Source: a virus
IMG/VR virus record: IMGVR_UViG_3300045110_000146
Location: 1-46,026 of that record
Strand: one strand, 5' to 3'
DNA: 46,026 nt
The notes below the pieces were generated by a model. That model was not told the DNA's origin. It did no database searches and saw only the letters and a program-made list of their open reading frames with translations. Numbering within the stretch: the stretch's first letter is position 1; every line of letters begins with the position of its first letter. Below, piece by piece: positions 35,816 to 45,106 of this stretch. The position numbers were made by a program, and so were the translations under genes.

Positions 35816-36477
35816 TGGTAACACAGGCATACCGGGATCTCATGGCTGCGCCGCTAGAAGCGGCCGAACGACCAATACCTCCACTCGTGTCTAATCGCCA
35901 CGAAGGTCACCCCGAATATGGGGACGAAATAGCCGACTTCTCAATCAAGATTGCGAAGCACACAAATCGGTATGTGCCTCCATATGATTGTAAAGCAGTC
36001 CACGGTGATAATGTATACACCTTTGTACGCGACCGATTACTTCGTAACGATTGCTGGCCCCTTCTTGATCTTGGGTGTGGCTCTGGGGGTTTGCTGCTTG
36101 AGCTAAGAGCCCAGGGCATACCAAAGAATGAACTCTATGGGTGTACCATTCATCTAGGTGAATGTAAGCGGGGTCGCGAAGCGGGTCTATCCAACGTTGC
36201 CCCTATCGACATGCGAGATTTGTGGACCTACTTTGAACCAGACACCTTTGGGTGTGTAGTCACCTTTTGGGGTATGAACCACATCGGCTACGAGGACCGA
36301 ACGTGGGTTTTGCACCAATCCTACAAGATACTACGTCCTGGCGGATACTTTATAGGACTAGACTATGGTAGCGACCCAAAGACCAGGATTCCCATGGAAG
36401 GTATCTTCGAGGAGGAAGCTTTCGAGAACACCGTCCAAGGTGGTTTCTATCAGTTTCAGAAGGCCCCAAATGGCTAA
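35815..36477 (+). CDS. SAM-dependent methyltransferase
   Basis: 220 residues, class I fold. The SAM-binding motif LLDLGCGSGGLLLEL lies near residue 82, and the later FGCVVTFWGMNHIGY and LRPGGYFIGLDYG correspond to motifs IV and post-IV. In this context it probably methylates a sugar rather than DNA, though the substrate is not determinable. Overlaps neighbours by 1 and 8 bases. Confidence 0.82.
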   Translation: MVTQAYRDLMAAPLEAAERPIPPLVSNRHEGHPEYGDEIADFSIKIAKHTNRYVPPYDCKAVHGDNVYTFVRDRLLRNDCWPLLDLGCGSGGLLLELRAQGIPKNELYGCTIHLGECKRGREAGLSNVAPIDMRDLWTYFEPDTFGCVVTFWGMNHIGYEDRTWVLHQSYKILRPGGYFIGLDYGSDPKTRIPMEGIFEEEAFENTVQGGFYQFQKAPNG

Positions 36478-37216
36478 CCGCGTCCTAGCCTACACAATCA
36501 CCAGAGCCGACTCGCCTGATCGCTGCCGGTTGCTCCTAGAGACTCTAACTCGTGGGCGCGAGACCTGCGATTACGATGGCCTCCACTGGACCGTACACGT
36601 CAATGGAGAGAATACAAGCGGTCTCGCCATGGTTAAAGCCTGTCACATGAGCGGCGTTGTAGATTCTTTCACAGTAAGCCCACATAATGAAGGTCAGCAT
36701 CCGCCAACCAACCGTGCGATTGCACGAGCAATTGCCGAAGGCTACGATTATTTGCTTCGTGTTGACGATGATGTGGAGTGGATCACCAAACGATGGCTGG
36801 CCAAACTCGTTGAAGCTGCCGTCGCCCTAGGTGACGACAAGGTTATCTCGCCCATGGTGAAGGGCCTTCGTTGGCAACCCCCTCAGTTCAACGAAGTGGA
36901 AATCGAGAAAATCCCGGTCAAGTTCGTAGAAGGTCCCCTTGGGGGCATTTGTCGCTTAACCTCAGTAAAGCTTCTTAAAGAGAAGCCCTATGTTAGCGAT
37001 GTGCGGCTCCCCATGGGAGGTGGCGATGCCGGAGGTGTCGGGGCTTGGGCTATGAATGTAGTCCCCATTACTTTCCTTGCATACTGCCAACACATTCGTG
37101 TCAGACACGCCAAGAGTACCGACACGCAAGTCCACGATGATCCGAGGCACTTTGAGGACCACGCACTTTACCAACACATGCCGTATATCCCCGTGTGGCG
37201 CCATGATTCCACGTAA
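36470..37216 (+). CDS. Family 2-like glycosyltransferase
   Basis: The start is taken at ATG 36470 (MANRVLAYTITRADSP), overlapping the previous gene by 8 bases. VLAYTITRADSPDRCRLLLETL is the GT-A opening strand and RVDDDVEW near 100 is the DxD-type metal motif. 248 residues. Acceptor unknown. Confidence 0.75.
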   Translation: MANRVLAYTITRADSPDRCRLLLETLTRGRETCDYDGLHWTVHVNGENTSGLAMVKACHMSGVVDSFTVSPHNEGQHPPTNRAIARAIAEGYDYLLRVDDDVEWITKRWLAKLVEAAVALGDDKVISPMVKGLRWQPPQFNEVEIEKIPVKFVEGPLGGICRLTSVKLLKEKPYVSDVRLPMGGGDAGGVGAWAMNVVPITFLAYCQHIRVRHAKSTDTQVHDDPRHFEDHALYQHMPYIPVWRHDST

Positions 37217-37802
37217 GGAAATAACCAAAGCTTGGGCACAATATTGGAAGAAGTACCATTTGTGTCTGGCGTTGCCAGACACGATAGAGGCATACCTACA
37301 ATCCGTGGATAAAGATGTGCGGACCCAATGCAACAAAGCTACACGAAACGGCTTAGTAGCTAAGTGGACAACCGAGCCCCAGCGCGACGACATTGCGGCT
37401 ATTTGGCATAGCTGGTCAGAAAAACAGGGTAGACCAATTAACCTAACTATTGGCCACACCGACCCCAATATGGGAAGCCAAACGATAGGCTCCAAGTGGC
37501 CGTTTGACTACTACGAGCACACCCAGGGGTATCATGATCTTATCCAAGTCTACACCCCTACAGGGGTCGTCGTTGCCTATCTAGAACTGGCCTCCGATGG
37601 TCCAGAGTCTGTAGTGTTTAGCACCTTGGGACACAAGAACTATCTACGACTTGGGGTCATGAAATTCCTATTCGTAGAGGCTGTTCGTGGATTGATTGAC
37701 CGTGGCAGCACAGCTCTCTACTATATGAAACCAAAGTATCTAGAGCAACACCCCGAATCTGCTCCGTTCGTTAACGATCTTCGATTTAAGGTGGCTAGCT
37801 AA
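37203..37802 (+). CDS. GNAT/FemAB-like acyltransferase
   Basis: 199 residues from ATG 37203 (MIPRKEITKAWAQYWKK). The pattern SVDKDVRTQCNKATRNG followed by WHSWSEKQGRP and a C-terminal YLRLGVMKFLFVEAVRG resembles the FemAB/GNAT-type acyltransferase fold. In the sugar block it may acylate an amino sugar. Assignment is by pattern. Confidence 0.6.
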   Translation: MIPRKEITKAWAQYWKKYHLCLALPDTIEAYLQSVDKDVRTQCNKATRNGLVAKWTTEPQRDDIAAIWHSWSEKQGRPINLTIGHTDPNMGSQTIGSKWPFDYYEHTQGYHDLIQVYTPTGVVVAYLELASDGPESVVFSTLGHKNYLRLGVMKFLFVEAVRGLIDRGSTALYYMKPKYLEQHPESAPFVNDLRFKVAS

Positions 37803-38431
37803 TGGAAGAACCAACAGGTTACGTAGAAGCCCAATACCAAGTCAACAACCGCCATAGTGATGGTAGCATTGAGGCTTCCTATGAGGAGGCCATTGTCCAT
37901 GCCGCTCGACTGGCCAAGTGGATCAAGGAAGCGCGACTTCCATGTGACTCCATCCTAGACGCTGGCTGCCGCACGGGCTACGCCATGGAAGCCCTAGCCT
38001 CCCACTTTCCAGCAGCCGAAGTTCATGGTATCGATATCGTACCGGAGTTTGTGGCCACAGCTAACCTACGTGGCGAAGCCATAGTAGGCGACCTACAAGC
38101 CCTCCCCTACGATGACCAGCAATTCGATTGGACCTTCTCGTGTACAGCAATTGAGCATTGCTATGACCTGAAGGCCGCAGCCACCGAGATGCAGCGCGTT
38201 AGCCGAATCGGTTACTATGTCTTAACCGACCTAGAAGACGAACAACGATTTGACCAGAATCCATCCCACTTCACTCACCACAACGACCCTGCGGAGTGGG
38301 TAGACGAGTTTCGTCACCCCGCCTGGTGGCTTATGCATCTCGACGTGCCACGCTATAGCCGCATCGAAATGATTTGGGTACGTCGAGAGCATGTAACCAG
38401 CTTCCGCAAGGAGAACGACAAATGGGCCTAA
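37802..38431 (+). CDS. Methyltransf_11-type SAM methyltransferase
   Basis: 209 residues. The motif I strand is ILDAGCRTGYAMEAL near 55, with HGIDIVPEF, GDLQALPYDDQQFDWTF and IEHCYDLKAAA as the later motifs. Overlaps both neighbours. Likely acts on a sugar or lipid within this block. Confidence 0.82.
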   Translation: MEEPTGYVEAQYQVNNRHSDGSIEASYEEAIVHAARLAKWIKEARLPCDSILDAGCRTGYAMEALASHFPAAEVHGIDIVPEFVATANLRGEAIVGDLQALPYDDQQFDWTFSCTAIEHCYDLKAAATEMQRVSRIGYYVLTDLEDEQRFDQNPSHFTHHNDPAEWVDEFRHPAWWLMHLDVPRYSRIEMIWVRREHVTSFRKENDKWA

Positions 38432-39021
38432 CCTACCTAGTTGAATTTGACGACCTATACGATGGGATCGCAGAGCGATCCCTGGAACAACTTGACACGC
38501 TTAAGGCCAAGTATCCACCGTTGGTGTGTACCCTGTTCACTATCCCTAATCGTACATCCAATGCAACCATTGCCGAATTCAAGAAACGCCCCTGGATTGC
38601 GTTGGCCCCCCACGGTTGGCATCACACTCGCGGTGAATGTCTCGCCTGGCCCTACCACGAAGCCGAAGCCAAGATCCTTGGCGCCCGCACGCGGGGTATC
38701 GATGCCCCAGCATTTCGTGCCCCTGCGTGGCTCATTAACCGAGCAACCTACGAAGTCTGCCGGGACAACTCCATTGTAGTCTGTGACCACAAGGACCAAT
38801 ACCTTAAGGTCCTCGATACCAATGTATACCGCTACAATGACCCGGCCTGGCGGCGTCCCAAGATCCGTCCAGTACACGGTCACCTAACGGACTGTGCTGT
38901 AGACAACTTCATTGGCAATATGTTAGAAGATGGTAGGCTTACCTTCGCAAAGGGTGCCGACTTTATCTACCCTTGGGATGCTAGCAAGAGCGTAACCGAA
39001 GACGGCGGCGAGGATCTATAA
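38422..39021 (+). CDS. Polysaccharide deacetylase-like protein
   Basis: 200 residues. The N-terminal VEFDDLYDG provides the Asp pair and APHGWHHTRGE the His pair of the NodB/carbohydrate esterase 4 fold. A C-terminal Asp/His segment (RPVHGHLTD) is also present. It would remove acetyl groups from a sugar. ATG at 38422 overlaps the previous gene. Typical catalytic spacing is only partly conserved. Confidence 0.7.
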   Translation: MGLTYLVEFDDLYDGIAERSLEQLDTLKAKYPPLVCTLFTIPNRTSNATIAEFKKRPWIALAPHGWHHTRGECLAWPYHEAEAKILGARTRGIDAPAFRAPAWLINRATYEVCRDNSIVVCDHKDQYLKVLDTNVYRYNDPAWRRPKIRPVHGHLTDCAVDNFIGNMLEDGRLTFAKGADFIYPWDASKSVTEDGGEDL

Positions 39022-40190
39022 TGAAAATCCTAATGCTACCCTCTATTTATGGAGGTGTCTCCTGGTGGCGCTTTGACATACCCTCTAAAGCCCTAAAGGC
39101 GGCTGGCTACGATGTTACCTGCCTCAACTACGACGAAACCGAAGAGGCAGTACGGCAAGCAGGCAGCTTCTATTCATGGCTACGAAGTGAAGCCGAAAAG
39201 CATGATATCTTACACTGTGGGTACACAGGAGTCATGGATGCAGCAACCACGATATATCGCATACGGGACGAGTGCAAAATTCCTGTCGTTGTAGACGTAG
39301 ACGACGACCTGGATCATGTGCCCACATATAATCCTGGCTGGAAGTCCTTCTACCCAAGCTCCATTGGGCAACGCATCGCCAAAACGCAGCTTGCTCATGC
39401 CAATGCCATTACCCTGTCTACGAAACCCTTAGCAGAGGCCCTCGCTTACTTGGTTAAGGATACTCCATCTGCGATTCTAGAAAACTGGATTGATGTAGAC
39501 TCGTGGGACTGTCCTACGCCCCCCGAACGAAGCCTAGATGAAAGTGTTCGTGTTATGGTAACTGGTGGGAACGGCCGCTTTGGTGACTGGGCTATCATCA
39601 AGGACCCCCTTGAGGCCGCGATGGCTAAGTTTGATGGGCGACAAGGCCGACCAATGTTGCGACTGTTCTTCCTTGGTGGTACACCCGATTGGGTCCTACC
39701 CTGGGTACAGGATCGCTTAGACCCACTTGCCAACCGTTGCTTCTACATCCACCCTACTAGGGACGTAGAACCATTCAACCGAGCCGTTCGCTATGTAGCC
39801 CCAGACATCATACTGTCCCCTGTCCAAAAGAACGACTTCAATCGATCCAAGAGCGGCCTAAAGTTCCTTGAGGCAGCCCTAGCAGGCGCGGCTTTCCTAT
39901 GTACCGACTTTGATACATATAGCCTCGCCCCACAGGGCACATGCCTCAAGGTTGATAATACATACACCCAATGGGTAGAGTCTATTGAGGCCTTAGTGGA
40001 GGACCCAGCTTTGCGGCGAAGTTTGGCCAATTCGGCGCGCGAATTCGTGGTTGACAAATGCCAAGCTAAAGACCATGTTTATAGTCGGATAGAGTTCTAT
40101 ACCTCTGTCTTGGAGGGTAAACCCATATGCCGACCGTCCCAAGTTCAGGAAGTGGCTCCGGTAGCTACATCAGCGCCCGACAAGTCCTAA
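39021..40190 (+). CDS. GT-B fold glycosyltransferase (family 4-like)
   Basis: 389 residues with a two-domain layout. The N-terminal domain starts MKILMLPSIYGGVSWWRF. The C-terminal donor domain has VMVTGGNGRFGDWAI near 180 and the E-x7-E-like KFLEAALAGAAFLCTDF near 285. It is the last enzyme of the sugar block and overlaps the adaptor gene by 64 bases. Confidence 0.82.
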   Translation: MKILMLPSIYGGVSWWRFDIPSKALKAAGYDVTCLNYDETEEAVRQAGSFYSWLRSEAEKHDILHCGYTGVMDAATTIYRIRDECKIPVVVDVDDDLDHVPTYNPGWKSFYPSSIGQRIAKTQLAHANAITLSTKPLAEALAYLVKDTPSAILENWIDVDSWDCPTPPERSLDESVRVMVTGGNGRFGDWAIIKDPLEAAMAKFDGRQGRPMLRLFFLGGTPDWVLPWVQDRLDPLANRCFYIHPTRDVEPFNRAVRYVAPDIILSPVQKNDFNRSKSGLKFLEAALAGAAFLCTDFDTYSLAPQGTCLKVDNTYTQWVESIEALVEDPALRRSLANSAREFVVDKCQAKDHVYSRIEFYTSVLEGKPICRPSQVQEVAPVATSAPDKS

Positions 40191-40882
40191 GGGAAAAGGT
40201 AGCTGCCCTCAAGGGCTTTAGCGTTGCCGACCCCAACCTAGTCGAGCGTGTTGACCAGTTCCTAGACGATGCCGTCAAAGACCTGAATACCTACCCATGG
40301 GAGTCGGCCAAAACCTCGGAGACCTTCGCTCTAACCCTTGACCAACAGTACGTAACCCTTAACCCGCTATTCTTCAAGGAGTCCTTGGTCTATCTGACCC
40401 ACATAACAAGTGGTAACTATACCCCTATGAAAGGGCTCCCTTACGTCCATTTCAAGCGGCTCTACCCCATGACTAGTCCTAATCAGACCATTCATGGGAC
40501 TCCCACAGTCTATACTATCTTTAACTACGAAAAGACCCGTAGGCTCCAATTTGATATTGCCCCCGATACCAACACAGTCACTAACTTCTCGTTGATTGTC
40601 GAATACTACAAACGCCTGCCCCTCATTAGTAGCACACAGGGCGAAACGTCGGCCGACATCCCAGACTACTTCGAGAACACCATCCTATATGGTGCCTACA
40701 AACGCATGTGCGCCCACCTTGGGGACGACAGTGGTGTGCAAGTCTACAGTGGTCTAGAACGCGAAGCGCTAGAGCGCCTGCAACGTATTGACATTATGCA
40801 CCCAGATGCCGAGCGCCGGTTTCGCCTTATTGACGAGCTATCTGTTTCCCCTAACTATGGGTACTCGATCTATCCCTTCTAA
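40127..40882 (+). CDS. Head-tail adaptor / tail tube-like protein
   Basis: 251 residues with a flexible Gly/Ser start, a helical N-terminal bundle (VDQFLDDAVKDLNTYPWESA) and a beta-rich centre ending with FENTILYGAYKRMCAHLGDD. This matches podovirus adaptor / tail tubular A-type proteins. GGAGGG lies nine bases before the ATG inside the preceding gene. It would join portal and tail. Confidence 0.7.
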   Translation: MPTVPSSGSGSGSYISARQVLREKVAALKGFSVADPNLVERVDQFLDDAVKDLNTYPWESAKTSETFALTLDQQYVTLNPLFFKESLVYLTHITSGNYTPMKGLPYVHFKRLYPMTSPNQTIHGTPTVYTIFNYEKTRRLQFDIAPDTNTVTNFSLIVEYYKRLPLISSTQGETSADIPDYFENTILYGAYKRMCAHLGDDSGVQVYSGLEREALERLQRIDIMHPDAERRFRLIDELSVSPNYGYSIYPF

Positions 40883-40890
40883 GGAGGCCC

Positions 40891-42153
40891 ATGGCCAATC
40901 TCCATCGAAATAATACAATTAGCGTAGTTAGCGGGAGCTATGTGGCCCCCGGCAATGGCTACTTTGTCAATGCCTACGCCCCAGGGGCTATTTGTAGAGC
41001 CGCAACTTCGGGTAGCGGCACCACTACGGTTCCCGTATATGACGGCAGTGTTGTTGTGGCCAATGAATACCTTATGCTTGGTCTTGATACCACAAAGGTC
41101 TATAAGGTAATTACCGGCACCACGGGCGCTAGTGGTGCTCAAACCATAGTTCTTGATGGTACCATTGGTACAATTAGTGTCAATAATACTCTTATCAACC
41201 TTGGTAAAGATATTGGTATGCAAAGCGGTGGGCCACCAAGTTATACACAAAATGGTACTCCCAACGCAGTCATATATACGACCCCCAATACATCAGGTCC
41301 AATCACAAACTCAGTAGTTACGTGCGATAGTAGCGGCGACTATAGCTACTACTATGCTATTAGCACAGCGATTTGGGAATTGGTCCGCAATACGGCAGGT
41401 ACACCAATTATGTACCTAGTCCAAAGCGCCAACGCCGGGCTTACCGCAAACGGTGTAGGTGCTACCAACGAAGTAGTGCGTTGGAATGATACATCAGGAC
41501 TTATTCTTGCCGAAGGCATGACCTCTAATGCCGTGACCATTTCAGATGCCGGTGCAATCTCGGCCCCCGGTACACACGCCCTAGGACCCACCAATGTTAC
41601 CGGCGCTATCACAGGCAGTACCACTCTTACACTAACCGGCATCGCCACCGTAGGTGGCCTCACTACTGCAGGCAATATCGCCACCACGGGATCTGGTACA
41701 TTAACCGTCGCAGGGGCCTCAACACTTGCTGCCGTTACCGCCTCGGGTGCGGTCACCGCAACTGGTCTGGCTACCCTTAACGGGGGCCTCAAGACCGCCC
41801 ACATTGATGCTTCCGTGGGCAACACCCCTACAGGCGCTATCGTCTCTGGGTGGGGCACCACAGGCTCCCCAACAGCAAGTATTTCTGGCACCGATACTCG
41901 TTGCACAGCCACAGTTACCGCAGGGACAGGGACTCCCGCCAATCCCGCAATCTTCACGGTCACCTTTGCCTCTGCCTATGGGGCTACGCCCCATGTTATG
42001 GTTGTGCAGAATGTACTAACAGGTGGTAGCAATGGGAGTGTTTCTACTGGTGGCGTAACCTGGACTGCTTCCCAGAGCGCCATCACTATTTCTATGTTGA
42101 TGGCCCCTACGGTATCTAAAATCTATACCTTTGAGATATTTGTTATAGCCTAA
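40891..42153 (+). CDS. Tail fibre or baseplate-type protein (420 aa)
   Basis: A Gly/Thr/Val-rich repetitive middle (TTLTLTGIATVGGLTTAG and similar short repeats) is followed by a globular C-terminal domain (PHVMVVQNVLTGGS). Repetitive beta sequence of this kind forms trimeric fibre shafts. AAGGAGG precedes the ATG. Confidence 0.7.
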   Translation: MANLHRNNTISVVSGSYVAPGNGYFVNAYAPGAICRAATSGSGTTTVPVYDGSVVVANEYLMLGLDTTKVYKVITGTTGASGAQTIVLDGTIGTISVNNTLINLGKDIGMQSGGPPSYTQNGTPNAVIYTTPNTSGPITNSVVTCDSSGDYSYYYAISTAIWELVRNTAGTPIMYLVQSANAGLTANGVGATNEVVRWNDTSGLILAEGMTSNAVTISDAGAISAPGTHALGPTNVTGAITGSTTLTLTGIATVGGLTTAGNIATTGSGTLTVAGASTLAAVTASGAVTATGLATLNGGLKTAHIDASVGNTPTGAIVSGWGTTGSPTASISGTDTRCTATVTAGTGTPANPAIFTVTFASAYGATPHVMVVQNVLTGGSNGSVSTGGVTWTASQSAITISMLMAPTVSKIYTFEIFVIA

Positions 42154-44954
42154 TGGAACCTACAACTAAGACTCCGATATCTAATGATGCCAGTAAGGGT
42201 CTCGTAACTTCACGAGACCCTTCGGCACTTGCACCAGGAGAGCTATCACAAGCCATCTCCTGTGAATACCGAGTTGGTAGCCCGCACCTCTATAAGCTAC
42301 CAGGCCGTACCGCAACTGCCACGGCCACGGGGGCAACAGTTCTTGCCATTACGAAACTCCAATACGACGGCCAAGCTGACATATTCGCCGTCGATAGTGG
42401 GGGTAGTATCTATGAGGGTACCAGTATTGAGAGCGTGTCAGCTACCTTAACTGGCCTATCTACGACTGCTATACCTCAATACACCGGATTCAAGAACGAA
42501 TGGATTCGCTGTGATGGTGTTGACGGCAATTACATTCGCGAGACTGGCGTTGTACCTGGTAGCTCGCCCTCTTCACATTGGAGACTTAATGGCATGGAGG
42601 TTGCCCTAACACCATCCCTCAATGTCATCAATTCCTATTCTGGTGGTGGGCAAACCTTACGCCCAAGCACCTTTGATGCTACGTCAGGTCAAGGTTGGGC
42701 ACCATCCTCGTTAGGTGGAGGTCTTACCCAGTCAACCTCTGGTTACCATGATCCAGCCCTTGCTATTGATGGGCCAGGAGCGGGTGTGGGCACCGTGTCT
42801 GGAACCGTGGGGCTACAGACCATCATAGGCTTGGGCACCATTTTTACCACCCAACTGAGTGCCGGTACAATCTTGGTCTTTAGTACGGGCGAGCAAGTTA
42901 CCGTACAAAGTGTTGAAGACGCCACGAACCTAACTATTACTGAACCATTACGTTTAGCCTTGTCGGGGGCCTCATTTACCTTTACTAACCCGACAATCTC
43001 CCCCGCCCCCGAGAGTACAATGGCGTGGGGATTCACCGGCGACAACTACCACGTTTTACCCGGCACAAGCTCGACTCCCGTGGCCCCGCGAATCAACACC
43101 TGTATTTGGAAGTTCACATCGAATCTAGCAGCTACAGGTCGGGTCCTAAGTGTGCTCCACAATGGTTCCATCACACCCGCGAACCAAGGGCCTAATTTTG
43201 GTGCCGATGGTGCTTTGTGGGAAGTCGAATACAGCCTCAACGGGGGTTCAAGTTGGGCCGTGCTAGGCGGGTTTGTTCGCCATCAGCCATTTGAGAATGC
43301 GGTAGCCGACGTTTATACCCTTTCCGATGGTTTCAATATGACGAACCAACTGTGGGTTAGAGCTACAGTATCGTCATCTATCTTTACCACTGTTAGTGGT
43401 CACTGGCTTGATTGTTACCATAGGGTGTTCGATATCAAGGTATCGACGGGGGCTAGTGGAGCCTACACAGCTAGCAACGATATCCAATACGGCATTAGTG
43501 AAGTATACGTCGATAGCGATGGCGTAGAGCACCAAAGCAATATGAGTCCCGTGCTTAACCTATCTGCCTCGGGGTTACAGAATGCCACATCTATTGTCCT
43601 TAACCTACCCCGCCCCATAAATCCGCTTGCCCAGAACTTCATTGTATGGCGTTCCGTGGATACTCCTGGTGGGGGTTATCCTGTAATGTACAGGGTAGGC
43701 AATCCATCGGTAAACGATACCACCTGGACTGATAACCTCACTACTCGCCCCGACGATACCGCAGCTATTGCCTTACTTGACCAATACAAGATCCTAGAAA
43801 TCCTTTACCCCACTGGCGAGTCTACCTTTGCCTCGTACTACAGTAAGCCACCACTTGCGTATCTAACCCTACCATTTCAAGGGTGTCTCTGCTATTTCCC
43901 CTCTGACCCTGCCTTGGCCCGTCGAGTCTACTATAGTCTTTCGGCCACTGTTAGTCTCAATTCTCTTGAGCAAGTCCCTGAACAATACTACCTTGACTTT
44001 CAGACACCATTCAACGATGTCACTAGGTCGGGAGCCATCACCAATGGTGGTCGCACAATGCTAGTGTTCTTCGAGAACTATACAATGATGGTGAATTATC
44101 TGCCTACAGGAGCCGACCCAGGGGGGTTCAACAACAGTGTCAAGGAATATGTCAGCAATGTACGTGGATGCTCTGGCAGACTCGCCTGTGTTGAATTTAC
44201 TATCCCCTCCACAGGGCAAACCCGCGTGGCCTCGGTAGATTCCCTAGGGCTATGGATTACTAATGGGGTCAATACCATCGAAGAGTGGTCCCAGGACTTA
44301 GACTGGTCTACAACGTTTGCGGGAGTGGATCTTTCCCTTGTTGAACTCTACGACAAGCCCCACAAACGACGCCTTGAAATGCTATTCACAGCCACTAACG
44401 GTACACGACAAGAATATCACTTCTTCTATGGTCGCATGAAGCAGGGCTTTGATGGCAAGGAGCTACCCATAATCACCGGCCCTCATACTACGGGTACACG
44501 TTGTCGCCACTACACGGTAGTCAGTGACACCTGGGTAGGTTATAGTGGGGACGCAACGGCCACGGGCCGTGTCTTTACCGAAGATACACAAGCATCCGAT
44601 GATAGCCATGGTTACGATAGTACTGGAATTGTCCCTTGGCAATGGCATCTTAATGATATGTACGTAGGTGGAATCCAAAAGGCCCACATTGCGGATTCTG
44701 CTAACATTAAGTTTGCCGACGATCCAGTAAAGGACTTCACTATGGTAGGGACATTCACGCGGGATAGCGGCACCACAGAAACCGTAGAAAAAATCATTGT
44801 AGGCGATCATACAAAATTCCCGAAACAAATATATTGGCACCAATACTGTGATAGGCATAGCATTGGTTTCAAAGACCTAACAAATACAGCCTCACCACCA
44901 TTTATTAGCTATGTATTGAAGACACGTAGTGCCGGTGGGGCAAGAGACAAGTAG
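42153..44954 (+). CDS. Large tail / virion stabilisation protein (933 aa)
   Basis: The start KGLVTSRDPSALAPGELSQA and the long sequence of strands (ISEVYVDSDGVEHQSN, VRGCSGRLACVEFT, NGVNTIEEWSQDLDW) resemble virion stabilisation and tail tubular B-type proteins with propeller-like repeats. Its length and place after the adaptor support a tail component. The exact role is uncertain. Confidence 0.65.
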   Translation: MEPTTKTPISNDASKGLVTSRDPSALAPGELSQAISCEYRVGSPHLYKLPGRTATATATGATVLAITKLQYDGQADIFAVDSGGSIYEGTSIESVSATLTGLSTTAIPQYTGFKNEWIRCDGVDGNYIRETGVVPGSSPSSHWRLNGMEVALTPSLNVINSYSGGGQTLRPSTFDATSGQGWAPSSLGGGLTQSTSGYHDPALAIDGPGAGVGTVSGTVGLQTIIGLGTIFTTQLSAGTILVFSTGEQVTVQSVEDATNLTITEPLRLALSGASFTFTNPTISPAPESTMAWGFTGDNYHVLPGTSSTPVAPRINTCIWKFTSNLAATGRVLSVLHNGSITPANQGPNFGADGALWEVEYSLNGGSSWAVLGGFVRHQPFENAVADVYTLSDGFNMTNQLWVRATVSSSIFTTVSGHWLDCYHRVFDIKVSTGASGAYTASNDIQYGISEVYVDSDGVEHQSNMSPVLNLSASGLQNATSIVLNLPRPINPLAQNFIVWRSVDTPGGGYPVMYRVGNPSVNDTTWTDNLTTRPDDTAAIALLDQYKILEILYPTGESTFASYYSKPPLAYLTLPFQGCLCYFPSDPALARRVYYSLSATVSLNSLEQVPEQYYLDFQTPFNDVTRSGAITNGGRTMLVFFENYTMMVNYLPTGADPGGFNNSVKEYVSNVRGCSGRLACVEFTIPSTGQTRVASVDSLGLWITNGVNTIEEWSQDLDWSTTFAGVDLSLVELYDKPHKRRLEMLFTATNGTRQEYHFFYGRMKQGFDGKELPIITGPHTTGTRCRHYTVVSDTWVGYSGDATATGRVFTEDTQASDDSHGYDSTGIVPWQWHLNDMYVGGIQKAHIADSANIKFADDPVKDFTMVGTFTRDSGTTETVEKIIVGDHTKFPKQIYWHQYCDRHSIGFKDLTNTASPPFISYVLKTRSAGGARDK

Positions 44955-44962
44955 GAGCCTTT

Positions 44963-45106
44963 GTGGACGACTTCCTTATTCTAGCAATCGGCCGTCAATT
45001 CATCGAACTATGCGCTCAGCGAGAGGAGCTTAGTCAAGCACTAAAGAAGGCACAAACCCAACAGGTGGCAACTGCTAAGCCCCCGGAGGTTCCAGAGGAG
45101 GGCTAA
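44963..45106 (+). CDS. 47-residue helical protein
   Basis: GTG at 44963 with AGGAG five bases upstream, TAA at 45104. One amphipathic helix (DFLILAIGRQFIELCAQREEL) followed by a Pro-rich end. Possible small structural or chaperone-like protein of the tail module. Confidence 0.5.
   Translation: MDDFLILAIGRQFIELCAQREELSQALKKAQTQQVATAKPPEVPEEG

Noticed and set aside
41352-41963. 203-codon minus-strand frame inside the tail fibre gene
   Set aside because: Its Val/Ala/Pro-rich text is the mirror of the repetitive Gly/Thr/Ala-coding sequence of the fibre gene.
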